Both the position numbers and the translations under genes were made by a program. The notes under the pieces were generated by a model that saw nothing but the letters and a program-made list of their open reading frames with translations, was not told the origin of the DNA and made no database searches. Shown piece by piece: positions 8,898 to 18,050 of a stretch of DNA of 64,000 nucleotides (position 1 is its first letter; the number at the start of each line of letters is the position of its first letter). Source of the stretch: Terrimesophilobacter bigeumensis (GTDB lineage Bacteria; Actinomycetota; Actinomycetes; Actinomycetales; Microbacteriaceae); the NCBI RefSeq assembly GCF_039537265.1, contig NZ_BAABAE010000003.1, forward strand, positions 868,001 to 932,000, written 5' to 3'.

Positions 8898-9875
8898 GTG
8901 ACTACTCGTGAGAATCCGTTCGGCCAGGTGCTCGTCGCGCTGGTGACCCCGTTCACCGCCGATGGCGAAGTCGACTGGGCCGACGTCGAGAAGCACATCG
9001 ACGACGTCATCAACGACGGCGCGGACGGCATCGTCGTGACCGGCACGACGGGGGAGACGAGCACCCTCACCGACCCGGAGAAGGTCAGACTCGTCGAGGT
9101 CGGCAAGCATGTCGCGGCAGGCCGGGCGAAGATCATCACGGGCGGCGGCTCGAACGAGACCGCCCACGCGATGCAGTTGTACAAGGCGAGCGAGAAGGCC
9201 GGAGCCGACGGCGTCATGATCGTGACTCCGTATTACAACAAGCCGACGCAGTCCGGTATCCTCACCCACTTCCGACTCATCGCGGATGCCACCGACCTGC
9301 CGGTCATCCTCTACGACATCCCCGGACGCACCGGTGTGCCGATCGCCTACGAGACGATCGTGCGCGCCGCGAAGCACCCCAACATCCTCGGGATCAAGGA
9401 TGCCAAGGGCGACTTCAGCCAGGTGAGCCGCGTTCTCAACGAGACCGACCTGCTCTACTTCTCCGGCGATGACGCGAACGTGCTGCCGCACCTGTCGATC
9501 GGCGCGACGGGCCTCGTCGGCGTCACGGCGAACGTGGCCGCGCGCCCCTACCGCCAGATCGTCGATGCGGTGAACGCCGGAAAGCTCGCCGAGGCGACCG
9601 CAGCCCACCAGAAGCTCGAGCCCCTCGTGCGGGCGATCATGACCCAAGTGCCGGGAACCGTCGCCGCCAAGTACGTGCTGCACGGCCTCGGACGGATCGG
9701 TTCACCCCGTGTGCGGCTCCCGCTCGTCGGCCCGGAGGACTTCGAGGCGGCCCAGATCGAGGACGACCTCGCGAGAATCGGCGAGATCCCGGGGCTCGAT
9801 CTCAGCAATTTCCGCCCCGACCGCAATGCCGCGGCCGGCGGCGCATTGCCGAAGGTGGCAGGGACCACGCGATGA
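8898..9875 (+). CDS. dapA: 4-hydroxy-tetrahydrodipicolinate synthase
   Basis: A 325-residue TIM-barrel aldolase that condenses pyruvate with aspartate semialdehyde, the first committed step of lysine/DAP synthesis. The Schiff-base lysine is in GIKDAKGD, the catalytic Tyr in ILYDIPGRTG, and the substrate loop is GTTGETSTLT. There is a C-terminal extension of about 25 residues (DLSNFRPDRNAAAGG). It starts at GTG behind a leaderless-type -10 box. The stop overlaps the ATG of rnj, so the two are coupled. Confidence 0.95.
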   Translation: MTTRENPFGQVLVALVTPFTADGEVDWADVEKHIDDVINDGADGIVVTGTTGETSTLTDPEKVRLVEVGKHVAAGRAKIITGGGSNETAHAMQLYKASEKAGADGVMIVTPYYNKPTQSGILTHFRLIADATDLPVILYDIPGRTGVPIAYETIVRAAKHPNILGIKDAKGDFSQVSRVLNETDLLYFSGDDANVLPHLSIGATGLVGVTANVAARPYRQIVDAVNAGKLAEATAAHQKLEPLVRAIMTQVPGTVAAKYVLHGLGRIGSPRVRLPLVGPEDFEAAQIEDDLARIGEIPGLDLSNFRPDRNAAAGGALPKVAGTTR

Positions 9876-11548
9876 ACTCACCGGTGTACGAACCGCGGGC
9901 GCTGAAGCCAGGAACCCTGCGCATCATCCCGGTCGGCGGCCTCGGCGAGATCGGCCGCAACATGACGGTCTTCGAGATCGACGGCAAGATCCTCATCGTC
10001 GACTGCGGTGTGCTCTTCCCGGAGGAGCACCAGCCCGGTGTCGACCTCATCCTGCCCGACTTCGCCCCCGTGCGGGACCGGCTCGACGACATCCTCGGCA
10101 TCGTGCTCACGCACGGCCACGAGGACCACATCGGCGCCGTCCCCTATCTGCTGCGCCTGCGCCAGGACATTCCGCTCATCGGTTCGAGCCTCACGCTCGC
10201 GCTCATCGAGGCGAAGCTCAAGGAGCACCGGATCACCCCGCTCACGCTCGACGTGAAGGAGGGGCAGAAGGAGAAGCTCGGACCGTTCGACCTCGAGTTC
10301 ATCGCGGTCAACCACTCGATCCCGGATGCGCTCGCCGTGGCGATCTCCACGAGCGCCGGCGTCGTGCTCCACACCGGCGACTTCAAGATGGACCAGCTCC
10401 CGCTCGACAGCCGCATCACCGACCTGCGCGCCTTCGCCCGGCTCGGTGAGGCGGGCGTCGACCTGTTCCTCCCCGACTCCACCAATGCCGACGTTCCCGG
10501 GTTCACCGCCTCCGAGCGGGCGATCGGGCCGGTGCTCGAATCGGTCATCGCGAAGGCGCCGCGGCGCGTGATCGTCGCGAGCTTCTCCAGTCACGTCCAC
10601 CGCGTGCAGCAGGTGCTGGATGCCGCCCATGCGAACGGTCGCAAGGTCGCCTTCATGGGTCGCTCGATGGTGCGCAACATGACGATCGCCGCCGATCTCG
10701 GCTACCTCAGGGTGCCGGAGGGCGTGCTCGTCGACACCAAGAAGGCGCTCGACCTGCCGGATGACCGCGTCGTGTTCATGAGCACCGGGTCCCAGGGCGA
10801 ACCGATGGCGGTGCTGGCGCGCATGGCCAACCTCGAGCACCAGATCGAGGTCGGGAAGGGTGACACGGTCATCCTCGCCTCGAGCCTCATCCCGGGCAAC
10901 GAGAACGCGGTCTACCGGGTCATCAACGGGCTCACCACGCTCGGTGCGACCGTCGTGCACAAGGGCAACGCGAAGGTGCACGTCTCCGGCCACGCGAGTG
11001 CGGGGGAGCTGCTCTACTGCTTCAACATCATCAAGCCGAAGAACGTGTTGCCGGTGCACGGCGAGTACCGGCACCTCGTGGCGAACCAGCGGCTCGCGAT
11101 CGACACCGGCGTGCCGGAGGAGAACACCTTCATCGGTGAGGACGGCATCGTGCTCGACCTCAAGGACGGCGAGGTCGAGGTCGTCGGCCAGCTCGACCTC
11201 GGCTACGTGTACGTCGACGGCTCGACGGTCGGTGAGATCACCGAAGCCGACCTCAAGGACCGCCGCATCCTCGCCGAGGAGGGCTTCATCTCCATCTTCG
11301 TGGCGATCGACCCGCAGACCGGCAAGGTCATCGTCGGCCCAGAGGTGCAGTCGCGCGGGTTCGCCGAGGACGAGGCCGTGTTCGACGATGTCAAGCCGAT
11401 GATCGTCAAGGCGCTCGCGGATGCCGCTGAGAACGGCACGCGCGACACGCACTCCTTCAGCCAGGTCATCCGTCGCACGGTCGGCCGCTGGGTCAACACG
11501 CAGCACCGGCGCCGCCCGATGATCGTGCCGGTGGTCATCGAGGCCTAG
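9872..11548 (+). CDS. rnj: Ribonuclease J
   Basis: A 558-residue metallo-beta-lactamase/beta-CASP ribonuclease with 5'-exonuclease and endonuclease activity in rRNA maturation and mRNA decay. The zinc motif HxHxDH is HGHEDH (residues 81-86). Further ligand motifs are HTGDFKMD and the C-terminal PVHGEYRHL. The beta-CASP part carries MGRSMVRNM. Length is normal. The ATG overlaps the dapA stop, an arrangement common in actinobacteria. It is normally followed by ftsK, but an exporter set intervenes here. Confidence 0.94.
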   Translation: MNSPVYEPRALKPGTLRIIPVGGLGEIGRNMTVFEIDGKILIVDCGVLFPEEHQPGVDLILPDFAPVRDRLDDILGIVLTHGHEDHIGAVPYLLRLRQDIPLIGSSLTLALIEAKLKEHRITPLTLDVKEGQKEKLGPFDLEFIAVNHSIPDALAVAISTSAGVVLHTGDFKMDQLPLDSRITDLRAFARLGEAGVDLFLPDSTNADVPGFTASERAIGPVLESVIAKAPRRVIVASFSSHVHRVQQVLDAAHANGRKVAFMGRSMVRNMTIAADLGYLRVPEGVLVDTKKALDLPDDRVVFMSTGSQGEPMAVLARMANLEHQIEVGKGDTVILASSLIPGNENAVYRVINGLTTLGATVVHKGNAKVHVSGHASAGELLYCFNIIKPKNVLPVHGEYRHLVANQRLAIDTGVPEENTFIGEDGIVLDLKDGEVEVVGQLDLGYVYVDGSTVGEITEADLKDRRILAEEGFISIFVAIDPQTGKVIVGPEVQSRGFAEDEAVFDDVKPMIVKALADAAENGTRDTHSFSQVIRRTVGRWVNTQHRRRPMIVPVVIEA

Positions 11549-11676
11549 CCCGGCTTCCGGTGCCGACGACCGGGACGTCGGAAACGTTGGGCTGACAAGG
11601 TTCGCCGAACTCGGCGAGGATGGACTCTGGCGCTCCCTGGTGTGACGCCGTCGATCGAGCGTACAAAGGGGCAATC

Positions 11677-12684
11677 GTGGGCGTGTGGCGTAAATGGATC
11701 TTCCCGATCATCCGGATTCTCGTCTTCGCGGCGATCGCCGCGGCGCTCGTCAAGATCGCCTTCTTCCCGGATGTCGTCGCCGTGAGCGATCCGGCCGTCC
11801 CCGGCGCCGAGATCGTCGAGCCCCAGGTTCCGGTCATGCGGGGTACCGTGCAGAACGACGTGAGCCTGCAGGGCACGATCTCCGCGGATGCGGCGGTGCC
11901 CGCGAAGGCGCCGGCGATGGGCGCCGTGCACAAGGTATTCGTCAACGAGGGCAAGGCGGTCAAGGCGGGCACGGTGCTCATGACCATCTGGACGGAGGTT
12001 CCGCGGGAGAACGGAACCTTCTGGTACAAGGAGTCGAAGGTCACCGCCCCGACCACCGGCATCCTGTCGTCCCTCCCGGTCATCGTCGACCAGCTCGTGT
12101 CGGTCGGCGAGTCGGTCGCCCAGATCGCGCCGGCGAGCTTCCACGTGACCGGCAGCCTCCCGCCTGAACAGTTGTACCGGTTGCTCGACCAGCCGACCGA
12201 GGCGCAGGTCTCCATCACGGGTGGTCCAGCGCCCTTCACCTGCACGGGCCTGACGATCACGACCCCTCTCGCCGGCAGCGAGGGTGACGGCGGAACCGGC
12301 GGGGGCACGACCGTGACCTGCGCTGTGCCGTCCGACGTTCGCGTCTTCGCCGGACTCGCCGCCCAGCTCACGATCGCCGGGGGAATCGCCGAAGATGTGC
12401 TCGTGGCTCCGGTCACGGCCGTCGAGGGCACCGCGGAGACCGGCAACGTCTACTTCGTGCTCCCGGACGGGACGACCGAGCTGCGGCCGGTCGTGCTCGG
12501 GCTGAGCGACGGCGTCAACGTGGAGATCGAGGAAGGCCTGGCCGAGGGCGACCTCATCCTCCAGTTCGTCCCCGGTGCGGTCAGCGACGGCGACGGCGGG
12601 AGGGGGCCGGGGTTCCCGCTGCCCGAGGAAGGATGCGAGGTCATGCCGGACGACTCGATCGTCTGCAAGGACCAGCTCCGGTGA
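11677..12684 (+). CDS. Membrane-fusion/adaptor subunit of a MacAB-like exporter
   Basis: A 335-residue protein with one N-terminal membrane helix (FPIIRILVFAAIAAALVKIAFF) and an extracytoplasmic part. This contains a biotinyl-lipoyl-like hairpin (VPAKAPAMGAVHKVFVNEGKAVKAG ... VTAPTTGILSS) and a C-terminal barrel region (GNVYFVLPDGTTELRPVVLG). Two Cys in the tail (EEGCEVMPDDSIVCKD) could form a disulfide. GTG 11677 is preceded by AAAGGGG with good spacing; the longer frame to 11620 has no such site. The stop overlaps the ATPase GTG. It couples an ABC transporter to the cell wall space; cargo unknown. Confidence 0.75.
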   Translation: MGVWRKWIFPIIRILVFAAIAAALVKIAFFPDVVAVSDPAVPGAEIVEPQVPVMRGTVQNDVSLQGTISADAAVPAKAPAMGAVHKVFVNEGKAVKAGTVLMTIWTEVPRENGTFWYKESKVTAPTTGILSSLPVIVDQLVSVGESVAQIAPASFHVTGSLPPEQLYRLLDQPTEAQVSITGGPAPFTCTGLTITTPLAGSEGDGGTGGGTTVTCAVPSDVRVFAGLAAQLTIAGGIAEDVLVAPVTAVEGTAETGNVYFVLPDGTTELRPVVLGLSDGVNVEIEEGLAEGDLILQFVPGAVSDGDGGRGPGFPLPEEGCEVMPDDSIVCKDQLR

Positions 12685-13406
12685 CGCTCCTGCGACTCGA
12701 GGGGGTCACGAGGACCATCCCGCTCCCGGATGCGCCCCCGCTGGAGATCCTCAAGGGGATCGACATCGAGGTGGCGGTCGGCGACCACGTCTCGATCGTC
12801 GGGCGCAGCGGCTCGGGCAAGTCGACGCTGCTCAACCTGCTGGGGCTGCTCGACACCCCGACCTCCGGCGAGATCTACTTCGACGACCGCCCGCTGTCCG
12901 CACTCGGCTCCGGTGAGCGGGACCGTGCTCGCGGACGCGATATCGGGTTCATCTTCCAGCAGTTCAACCTCCTGGGCGGCCGCACGGCGCTCGAGAACGT
13001 CATGACGCCGCTTCTCTACGCGACCGGGAAGCAGTTCTGGCAGCGTGAGCGGATCGCCGTGGAGATGCTCGATCGGATGGGGCTGTCCGAGCGCCTCGGT
13101 TCGACGCCGGAGCAGCTCTCCGGCGGCGAGCAGCAGCGCGTCGCAATCGCGAGGGCACTCGTGCGGGGCCCGCGCCTCATCCTCGCCGACGAGCCGACGG
13201 GAGCACTCGACGTCGACACCGGCGCGAGCGTCATGGCAATGCTGGACGAGGTCGCCGAGCGCTCGGGAGCCGCACTCATCACGATCACGCACGACGCCAA
13301 CATCGCGGCGCTCGCCCGGCGCCATTACCGGCTCGACCGCGGAGTGCTCGCCCCGGTGGATGTCAACCGGGTGCTGGCCCTGGCCGCCGAGGAGGTGTCC
13401 CTGTGA
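12681..13406 (+). CDS. MacB-type ABC transporter ATPase
   Basis: A 241-residue ATPase of the LolD/MacB/FtsE group. Walker A is GRSGSGKST, the signature is LSGGEQQRVAIARAL, Walker B is LILADEPTGALD and the switch His is in ITITHD. Such ATPases drive extracytoplasmic work by a MacB-type permease rather than classic import. The GTG overlaps the stop of the adaptor gene, and its own stop overlaps the permease GTG. Confidence 0.88.
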   Translation: MTLLRLEGVTRTIPLPDAPPLEILKGIDIEVAVGDHVSIVGRSGSGKSTLLNLLGLLDTPTSGEIYFDDRPLSALGSGERDRARGRDIGFIFQQFNLLGGRTALENVMTPLLYATGKQFWQRERIAVEMLDRMGLSERLGSTPEQLSGGEQQRVAIARALVRGPRLILADEPTGALDVDTGASVMAMLDEVAERSGAALITITHDANIAALARRHYRLDRGVLAPVDVNRVLALAAEEVSL

Positions 13407-14620
13407 TGCGGATGATCTCCGGCCTCGTCGGCGCGGTGGCCGAGGCCTGGGCCGAGTTGCGCATCCATCGCACCCGTGTGCTCCTGAGCCTCGTCGGGGT
13501 CGCCGTCGCCGTGGCGGCGCTCACGAGTGTCGTCGGGCTCGGCTCGATGGTGCAGCAGGCGACGACCGAGACCTACGAGCGGCAGTCCGGCCGCCCGGCC
13601 ACTCTCTACGTGGGCGTGTACGACGAGCAGGGTGAGCCTCCGGCGGCCGCCGACGTGCGGGCAGCCTTCGACCAGGTCGTCGACCGGTACCGCATCACCT
13701 GGGCCGGGGCCGTCAACTATGCGGGAATGACTGTGCAGTTCCGCGACGGGGCGAGTTTCGTCAACACGATCGCGGTCGACTCCGACTACGGGACGATGCA
13801 CCGGATCCAGGTGACCGATGGGTACTGGTTCACCCCCTCCGACGAGAACCGGTTGGCCCCGGCGCTCGTGGTGAACCAGAAGTTCTACGAGCGCATCGGG
13901 TCGCCGGACCTCCGCACGCATCCGACCGTCACGATCCTCGGCGAAGACGATGCGGTCGGCGTCATCGTGGGGGTGGTGCCCGCCGCGGAGTTCGACGACC
14001 TCTCGATGTACGTGCTCAACTCGGCATACCTGCGGATGGTGTCGCCTCTCGTCGCCGCGCAGAGCCAACCGCAGTACGAGCTGTGGGTGCCTCCCGAGCT
14101 CTCCGACCAGCTCACCGAGCTCATCCGGCGCGACATCGCCGGGGCGCTCGGCGAGGGGATCAACGTCGACGTCAGCAGGCAGGACTATGCGGCCTGGGGA
14201 GGAGAGGACCCGCTCCTGCCGATCAAGCTGCTCGTGACCGGTGTCGCCGTGCTCGTGCTCCTGCTCGGCGCGCTCGGACTCGTCAACATCTCCCTCGTGA
14301 CGGTGCGCCAGCGCATCCGGGAGATCGGCATCCGGCGCAGTTTCGGCGCCACGGCAGGGCGCGTGTTCTTCGCGGTCATGATGGAGAGCGTGGTCGCCTC
14401 GGTCGCGGCCGGGGTGGTCGGCGTGCTCGTGGCGATCCTCATCGTCGAGAACCCCTGGGTCCAGGGGATGCTCGCCGAAGGTCTCATGGATGTCCCGCCC
14501 TTCCCGATCGGGGCGGCGCTCCTCGGCCTCGGTGCCGCGACGTTCGTCGGCGCCCTCGCCGGGCTGCTGCCCGCGCTCGTCGCCGTGCGCGTCAAGGTCA
14601 TCGACGCCATCCGCTATTGA
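13403..14620 (+). CDS. MacB-type ABC transporter permease
   Basis: A 405-residue permease with one N-terminal helix (VLLSLVGVAVAVAALTSVVGL), a large extracytoplasmic MacB core domain (residues about 55-270) and three C-terminal helices around LLVTGVAVLVLLLGALGLVNI, SVVASVAAGVVGVLVAILIV and LLGLGAATFVGALAGLLPALV. The FtsX segment IREIGIRRSFGATAGRVF is clear. GTG 13403 is used; ATG 13406 is equally possible behind GGAGG. With its two upstream partners it forms a tripartite exporter of unknown cargo (peptide, lipid or antibiotic). Confidence 0.87.
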   Translation: MMRMISGLVGAVAEAWAELRIHRTRVLLSLVGVAVAVAALTSVVGLGSMVQQATTETYERQSGRPATLYVGVYDEQGEPPAAADVRAAFDQVVDRYRITWAGAVNYAGMTVQFRDGASFVNTIAVDSDYGTMHRIQVTDGYWFTPSDENRLAPALVVNQKFYERIGSPDLRTHPTVTILGEDDAVGVIVGVVPAAEFDDLSMYVLNSAYLRMVSPLVAAQSQPQYELWVPPELSDQLTELIRRDIAGALGEGINVDVSRQDYAAWGGEDPLLPIKLLVTGVAVLVLLLGALGLVNISLVTVRQRIREIGIRRSFGATAGRVFFAVMMESVVASVAAGVVGVLVAILIVENPWVQGMLAEGLMDVPPFPIGAALLGLGAATFVGALAGLLPALVAVRVKVIDAIRY

Positions 14621-14662
14621 GACACTCCCCGGGTAGTCCCCGGCATTGACACCGCCCGCAAG

Positions 14663-14668
14663 TACCGT
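14663..14668 (+). promoter_or_regulatory. Probable -10 box of leaderless ftsK
   Basis: TACCGT lies seven bases before ATG 14676 and supports that start over the TTG at 14646. A TTGACA at 14646-14651 is only 11 bases upstream of it, too close for a normal -35. Confidence 0.45.
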
Positions 14669-14675
14669 AGAGCCC

Positions 14676-17393
14676 ATGGCTGCGCGCACGTCGACGACCT
14701 CGGGTACGAGGTCGACCACGCGCGCCCGTACGACGACGGGCCGACCGCGCAGTACCCCCGCACGGCGCCCGACGACGAGGAAGAAGCCTGCCCCGGCACA
14801 GGAACCGGGGCTTCTCGCCACCTGGTGGATGTCGCTCGCCCACGCCGCGGGCGGCGCGGCCCGGCTGTTCGGCAAGGAGACCCTCGACAAGGCCGAACGC
14901 CGCGACGGCGTGCCGTTCCTGTTCCTGCTGCTCGCGGCGGGCGGGGCCGTCGTCGAGTGGTTCAACCCCAACGACCCCGTCGCGATCGCGCTCGACGCCT
15001 ACACCTTCGGCGGCGCGTTCGGCCGCCTGGCCTTCGCGCTCCCGGTCATCCTGCTCGTGCTCGCGGTCTGGCTGTTCCGGCATCCGTCGTCCGTCAACGA
15101 CAACGGCCGGATCGGCATCGGGACCGGCGTGCTCGTCGTCACCATCAGCGCCCTCTGCCACATCTACGGCGGACGACCCGAGTGGGGCGACCCGATCACC
15201 GACTTCGCGCGCGCGGGCGGGATCGTCGGATTCGGGATCGGCATGCCGCTCGCGACTTATCTGAGCGTGTGGGTCGCCGTTCCGCTCATCGTCCTCGCAC
15301 TCGTCCTCTCGCTCTTCATCATCACCAGGACACCGCCGAACCGCATCGGCGACCGGCTGCGCGAGCTCTACTCCTACCTGTTCGGGGCCGAACTGCCCGA
15401 CCCGGAGGAGCTCGCCGCCAGGAAGGCCGCGAAGGGCGACACGGCGGCGCTCACGACGATCGACGACCTCCCCGTCGACGACGACTCCATCCCGTGGTGG
15501 CGCAGGAACAGGACCCGGCGCGAAGACGAACCGGCTTTCGGGAGCCCGGTGCTCGTGGGCTCGGATACCGAGGTCATCGACCACACGCCGAAGGACGACT
15601 TCGGCATCGAGCTCATCGAAGACCTGCTCAGGGCCGAGGATGCCGTCAAACGCTTCACCGGCGAGGTCGATGGCGCGCCGGCGACCGGCATCCGCGACGA
15701 CGCCCTGCACAACGGTTCGGCCGAGGGGGGTCGGGCCGGGGGAGCGCCCGGGTCTGGTCTGCTTCCCGGGTTCTCGGCCACGGCATCCGAGAAGGGCCGG
15801 GCCGGGGAGTTCGACGATGCGGCCCCCCAGCAGCCGACAGCGCCGTACCGGTTGCCGGCGGCATCCGTGCTCGTGCCCGGAACGCCCGCGAAGACGAGGT
15901 CGGGCGCGAACGACGAGATCGTGCGGGCGATCACGGAGGTGCTCGGGCAGTTCCAGGTCGATGCCAAGGTCACCGGGTTCAGCCGCGGGCCGACCGTCAC
16001 CCGGTACGAGATCGAGTTGGGCCCGGGCGTCAAGGTCGAGCGGGTGACGGCTCTCAGCAAGAACCTCTCCTACGCCGTGGCGAGCAACGAGGTCCGCATC
16101 CTCTCTCCGATCCCCGGCAAGAGCGCGATCGGCGTCGAGATCCCGAACACCGACCGCGAGATCGTCTCGCTCGGCGACGTGCTGCGCTCGAAGGCGAGCA
16201 CCTCGAGCGCGCATCCTATGACGATCGGCGTGGGCAAGGATGTCGAAGGCGGCTTCGTCGTCGCCAATCTCGCCAAGATGCCCCACCTGCTCGTCGCAGG
16301 CTCGACCGGTTCGGGCAAGTCGAGCTTCATCAACTCGATGATCACGAGCCTGCTCATGCGTGCCAAGCCGGCCGAGGTGCGCATGGTGCTCATCGACCCC
16401 AAACGCGTCGAACTCGCCCACTACGCGGGTGTTCCCCACCTCATCACGCCCATCATCACGAACCCGAAGAAGGCCGCCGAGGCGCTCTCCTGGGTCGTGA
16501 AGGAGATGGACATGCGCTACGACGACCTCGCGAGCTTCGGCTACCGCCACATCGACGACTTCAACGCGGCGGTCGTCGCGGAGGAGATCACCCTGCCGGC
16601 CGGCAGCGAGCGAACGCTCAGGCCCTACCCGTACCTGCTCGTCGTCGTCGACGAACTCGCCGACCTCATGATGGTCGCCCCGCGCGACGTCGAGGACTCC
16701 ATCGTGCGCATCACGCAGCTGGCCCGGGCCTCCGGCATCCACCTCGTGCTCGCGACCCAGCGCCCGAGCGTCGACGTCGTGACCGGTCTCATCAAGGCCA
16801 ACGTGCCGAGCCGCCTCGCGTTCGCGGTGAGCAGCATGACCGACTCGCGGGTCATCCTCGACCAGCCGGGCGCCGACAAGCTCATCGGCCAGGGGGACGC
16901 CCTCTTCCTGCCCATGGGCGCCTCGAAGGCCATGCGCGTACAGGGCGCCTGGGTGAGCGAGAGTGAGGTCGCGGCGGTCGTCAAGCACGTGACGGCGCAG
17001 GCGCGTCCCGAGTACCGCAAGGACGTCAGTGCCGCCACCGAGCACCGCCAGATCGACGGCGATATCGGCGACGACCTCGACGTGCTGCTGGCCGCTGCGG
17101 AACTCGTCGTGAGCACCCAGTTCGGGTCGACCTCGATGCTGCAGCGCAAGCTCCGCGTCGGCTTCGCCAAGGCCGGCCGTCTCATGGACCTTCTCGAATC
17201 GCGCGAGATCGTCGGCCCGTCCGAGGGCTCGAAGGCGCGCGACGTCCTCGTGTCGGCCGAGCAGTTGCCGGCCGTCCTGGCGAAGCTGCGCGGCGAGGAG
17301 CCGGCCGATCCGATCGCCGATGCCACGAGCGGATACGATGAGGTGGAAGGCTCGTCAGACGAGGATGCCTGGAACCTGACCGACAGGGAGTGA
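14676..17393 (+). CDS. ftsK: DNA translocase FtsK/SpoIIIE
   Basis: A 905-residue septal DNA pump. The N-terminal 40 residues are a Ser/Thr/Arg-rich tail, followed by four membrane segments to about residue 220 and a variable linker to about 400. The motor has Walker A AGSTGSGKSS (about 541-550) and Walker B LLVVVDELADLM (about 654-664). The C-terminal winged-helix gamma domain that reads KOPS-type DNA sites is at about 800-865 (SMLQRKLRVGFAKAGRLMDLLE). The stop overlaps the pgsA GTG. It works at the septum to clear chromosomes during division. Confidence 0.95.
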   Translation: MAARTSTTSGTRSTTRARTTTGRPRSTPARRPTTRKKPAPAQEPGLLATWWMSLAHAAGGAARLFGKETLDKAERRDGVPFLFLLLAAGGAVVEWFNPNDPVAIALDAYTFGGAFGRLAFALPVILLVLAVWLFRHPSSVNDNGRIGIGTGVLVVTISALCHIYGGRPEWGDPITDFARAGGIVGFGIGMPLATYLSVWVAVPLIVLALVLSLFIITRTPPNRIGDRLRELYSYLFGAELPDPEELAARKAAKGDTAALTTIDDLPVDDDSIPWWRRNRTRREDEPAFGSPVLVGSDTEVIDHTPKDDFGIELIEDLLRAEDAVKRFTGEVDGAPATGIRDDALHNGSAEGGRAGGAPGSGLLPGFSATASEKGRAGEFDDAAPQQPTAPYRLPAASVLVPGTPAKTRSGANDEIVRAITEVLGQFQVDAKVTGFSRGPTVTRYEIELGPGVKVERVTALSKNLSYAVASNEVRILSPIPGKSAIGVEIPNTDREIVSLGDVLRSKASTSSAHPMTIGVGKDVEGGFVVANLAKMPHLLVAGSTGSGKSSFINSMITSLLMRAKPAEVRMVLIDPKRVELAHYAGVPHLITPIITNPKKAAEALSWVVKEMDMRYDDLASFGYRHIDDFNAAVVAEEITLPAGSERTLRPYPYLLVVVDELADLMMVAPRDVEDSIVRITQLARASGIHLVLATQRPSVDVVTGLIKANVPSRLAFAVSSMTDSRVILDQPGADKLIGQGDALFLPMGASKAMRVQGAWVSESEVAAVVKHVTAQARPEYRKDVSAATEHRQIDGDIGDDLDVLLAAAELVVSTQFGSTSMLQRKLRVGFAKAGRLMDLLESREIVGPSEGSKARDVLVSAEQLPAVLAKLRGEEPADPIADATSGYDEVEGSSDEDAWNLTDRE

Positions 17394-18007
17394 CGGTGGC
17401 ACTGCGCGGACGAGTTGCCCGCAGCGGGGACACCCCGGCCAGTACCGGGAATGTCGCGAACATCATCACCGTCGTGCGCATCCTGCTCGCCCCGGTCTTC
17501 ATCTGGCTGTTGTTCGCCGACAACCACGAGTTCGGGCTGCTGCGCTACCTCGCGGCCGGGCTTTTCATCCTCGCGATCGCGACCGACAGCGTCGACGGCC
17601 TCCTCGCGCGTCGCCAGAACCTCGTGACGGATGTCGGGAAGCTCCTCGACCCGATCGCCGACAAGGTGCTCATCGGCGCCGCCCTCGTGACGCTCTCGAT
17701 CCTCGGCGAGCTGTGGTGGTGGGTCACGATCGTCATCCTCGTCAGGGAGTTCGGCATCACGGCGTTCCGGCTCGCCGTCGTCCGCGACCGCGTCATCCCC
17801 GCCTCACGCGGCGGCAAACTCAAGACGATCGTGCAGGCGATCGCGATCTCCTTCTACCTCGTGCCGATGTGGCTTCTGCTCGGGGACTGGATGCACTGGT
17901 TCAACGCCGTGCTCATGGGGATCGCCCTCGTCTTCACCCTCGTCACGGGTCTCGATTACCTCGTGAAGGCGGTGCGGCACTCGCGCGCTGCGGATCCGGC
18001 CGGCTGA
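17390..18007 (+). CDS. pgsA: CDP-diacylglycerol-glycerol-3-phosphate 3-phosphatidyltransferase
   Basis: A 205-residue membrane enzyme that makes phosphatidylglycerol phosphate. The CDP-alcohol phosphotransferase motif DGxxARxxxxxxxxGxxxDxxxD is visible in DSVDGLLARRQNLVTDVGKL followed by LDPIADK. About five hydrophobic helices surround it. GTG 17390 overlaps the ftsK stop; GTG 17396 is an alternative. The gene ends two bases before the cinA start in a tandem 15-base repeat. Confidence 0.9.
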   Translation: MTVALRGRVARSGDTPASTGNVANIITVVRILLAPVFIWLLFADNHEFGLLRYLAAGLFILAIATDSVDGLLARRQNLVTDVGKLLDPIADKVLIGAALVTLSILGELWWWVTIVILVREFGITAFRLAVVRDRVIPASRGGKLKTIVQAIAISFYLVPMWLLLGDWMHWFNAVLMGIALVFTLVTGLDYLVKAVRHSRAADPAG

Positions 18008-18050
18008 CGTGCCTGCTCACGGCGTGCCCGCCCCGGACGTGCCTGCTCAC
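18006..18050 (+). repeat. Three 15-base tandem units across the pgsA/cinA junction
   Basis: GACGTGCCTGCTCAC at 18006-18020 is repeated exactly at 18036-18050, with a degenerate unit GGCGTGCCCGCCCCG between. Each unit carries a GTG in the cinA frame, so the cinA start codon itself has been multiplied. Confidence 0.75.

Noticed and set aside
9878..11674. 598-codon open frame antisense to rnj
   Set aside because: Shadow of a certain gene. The translation is low-complexity Asp/Val/Arg sequence.
14646..14676. TTG start for ftsK and TTGACA as -35
   Set aside because: The TTG has no ribosome binding site, and the TTGACA is only 11 bases from the -10. ATG 14676 fits the leaderless pattern.
14598..17045. 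815-codon open frame antisense to ftsK
   Set aside because: GC-rich codon bias keeps the opposite strand open. The product has no recognisable domain, is Arg/Asp/Gly-rich, and ftsK is certain.
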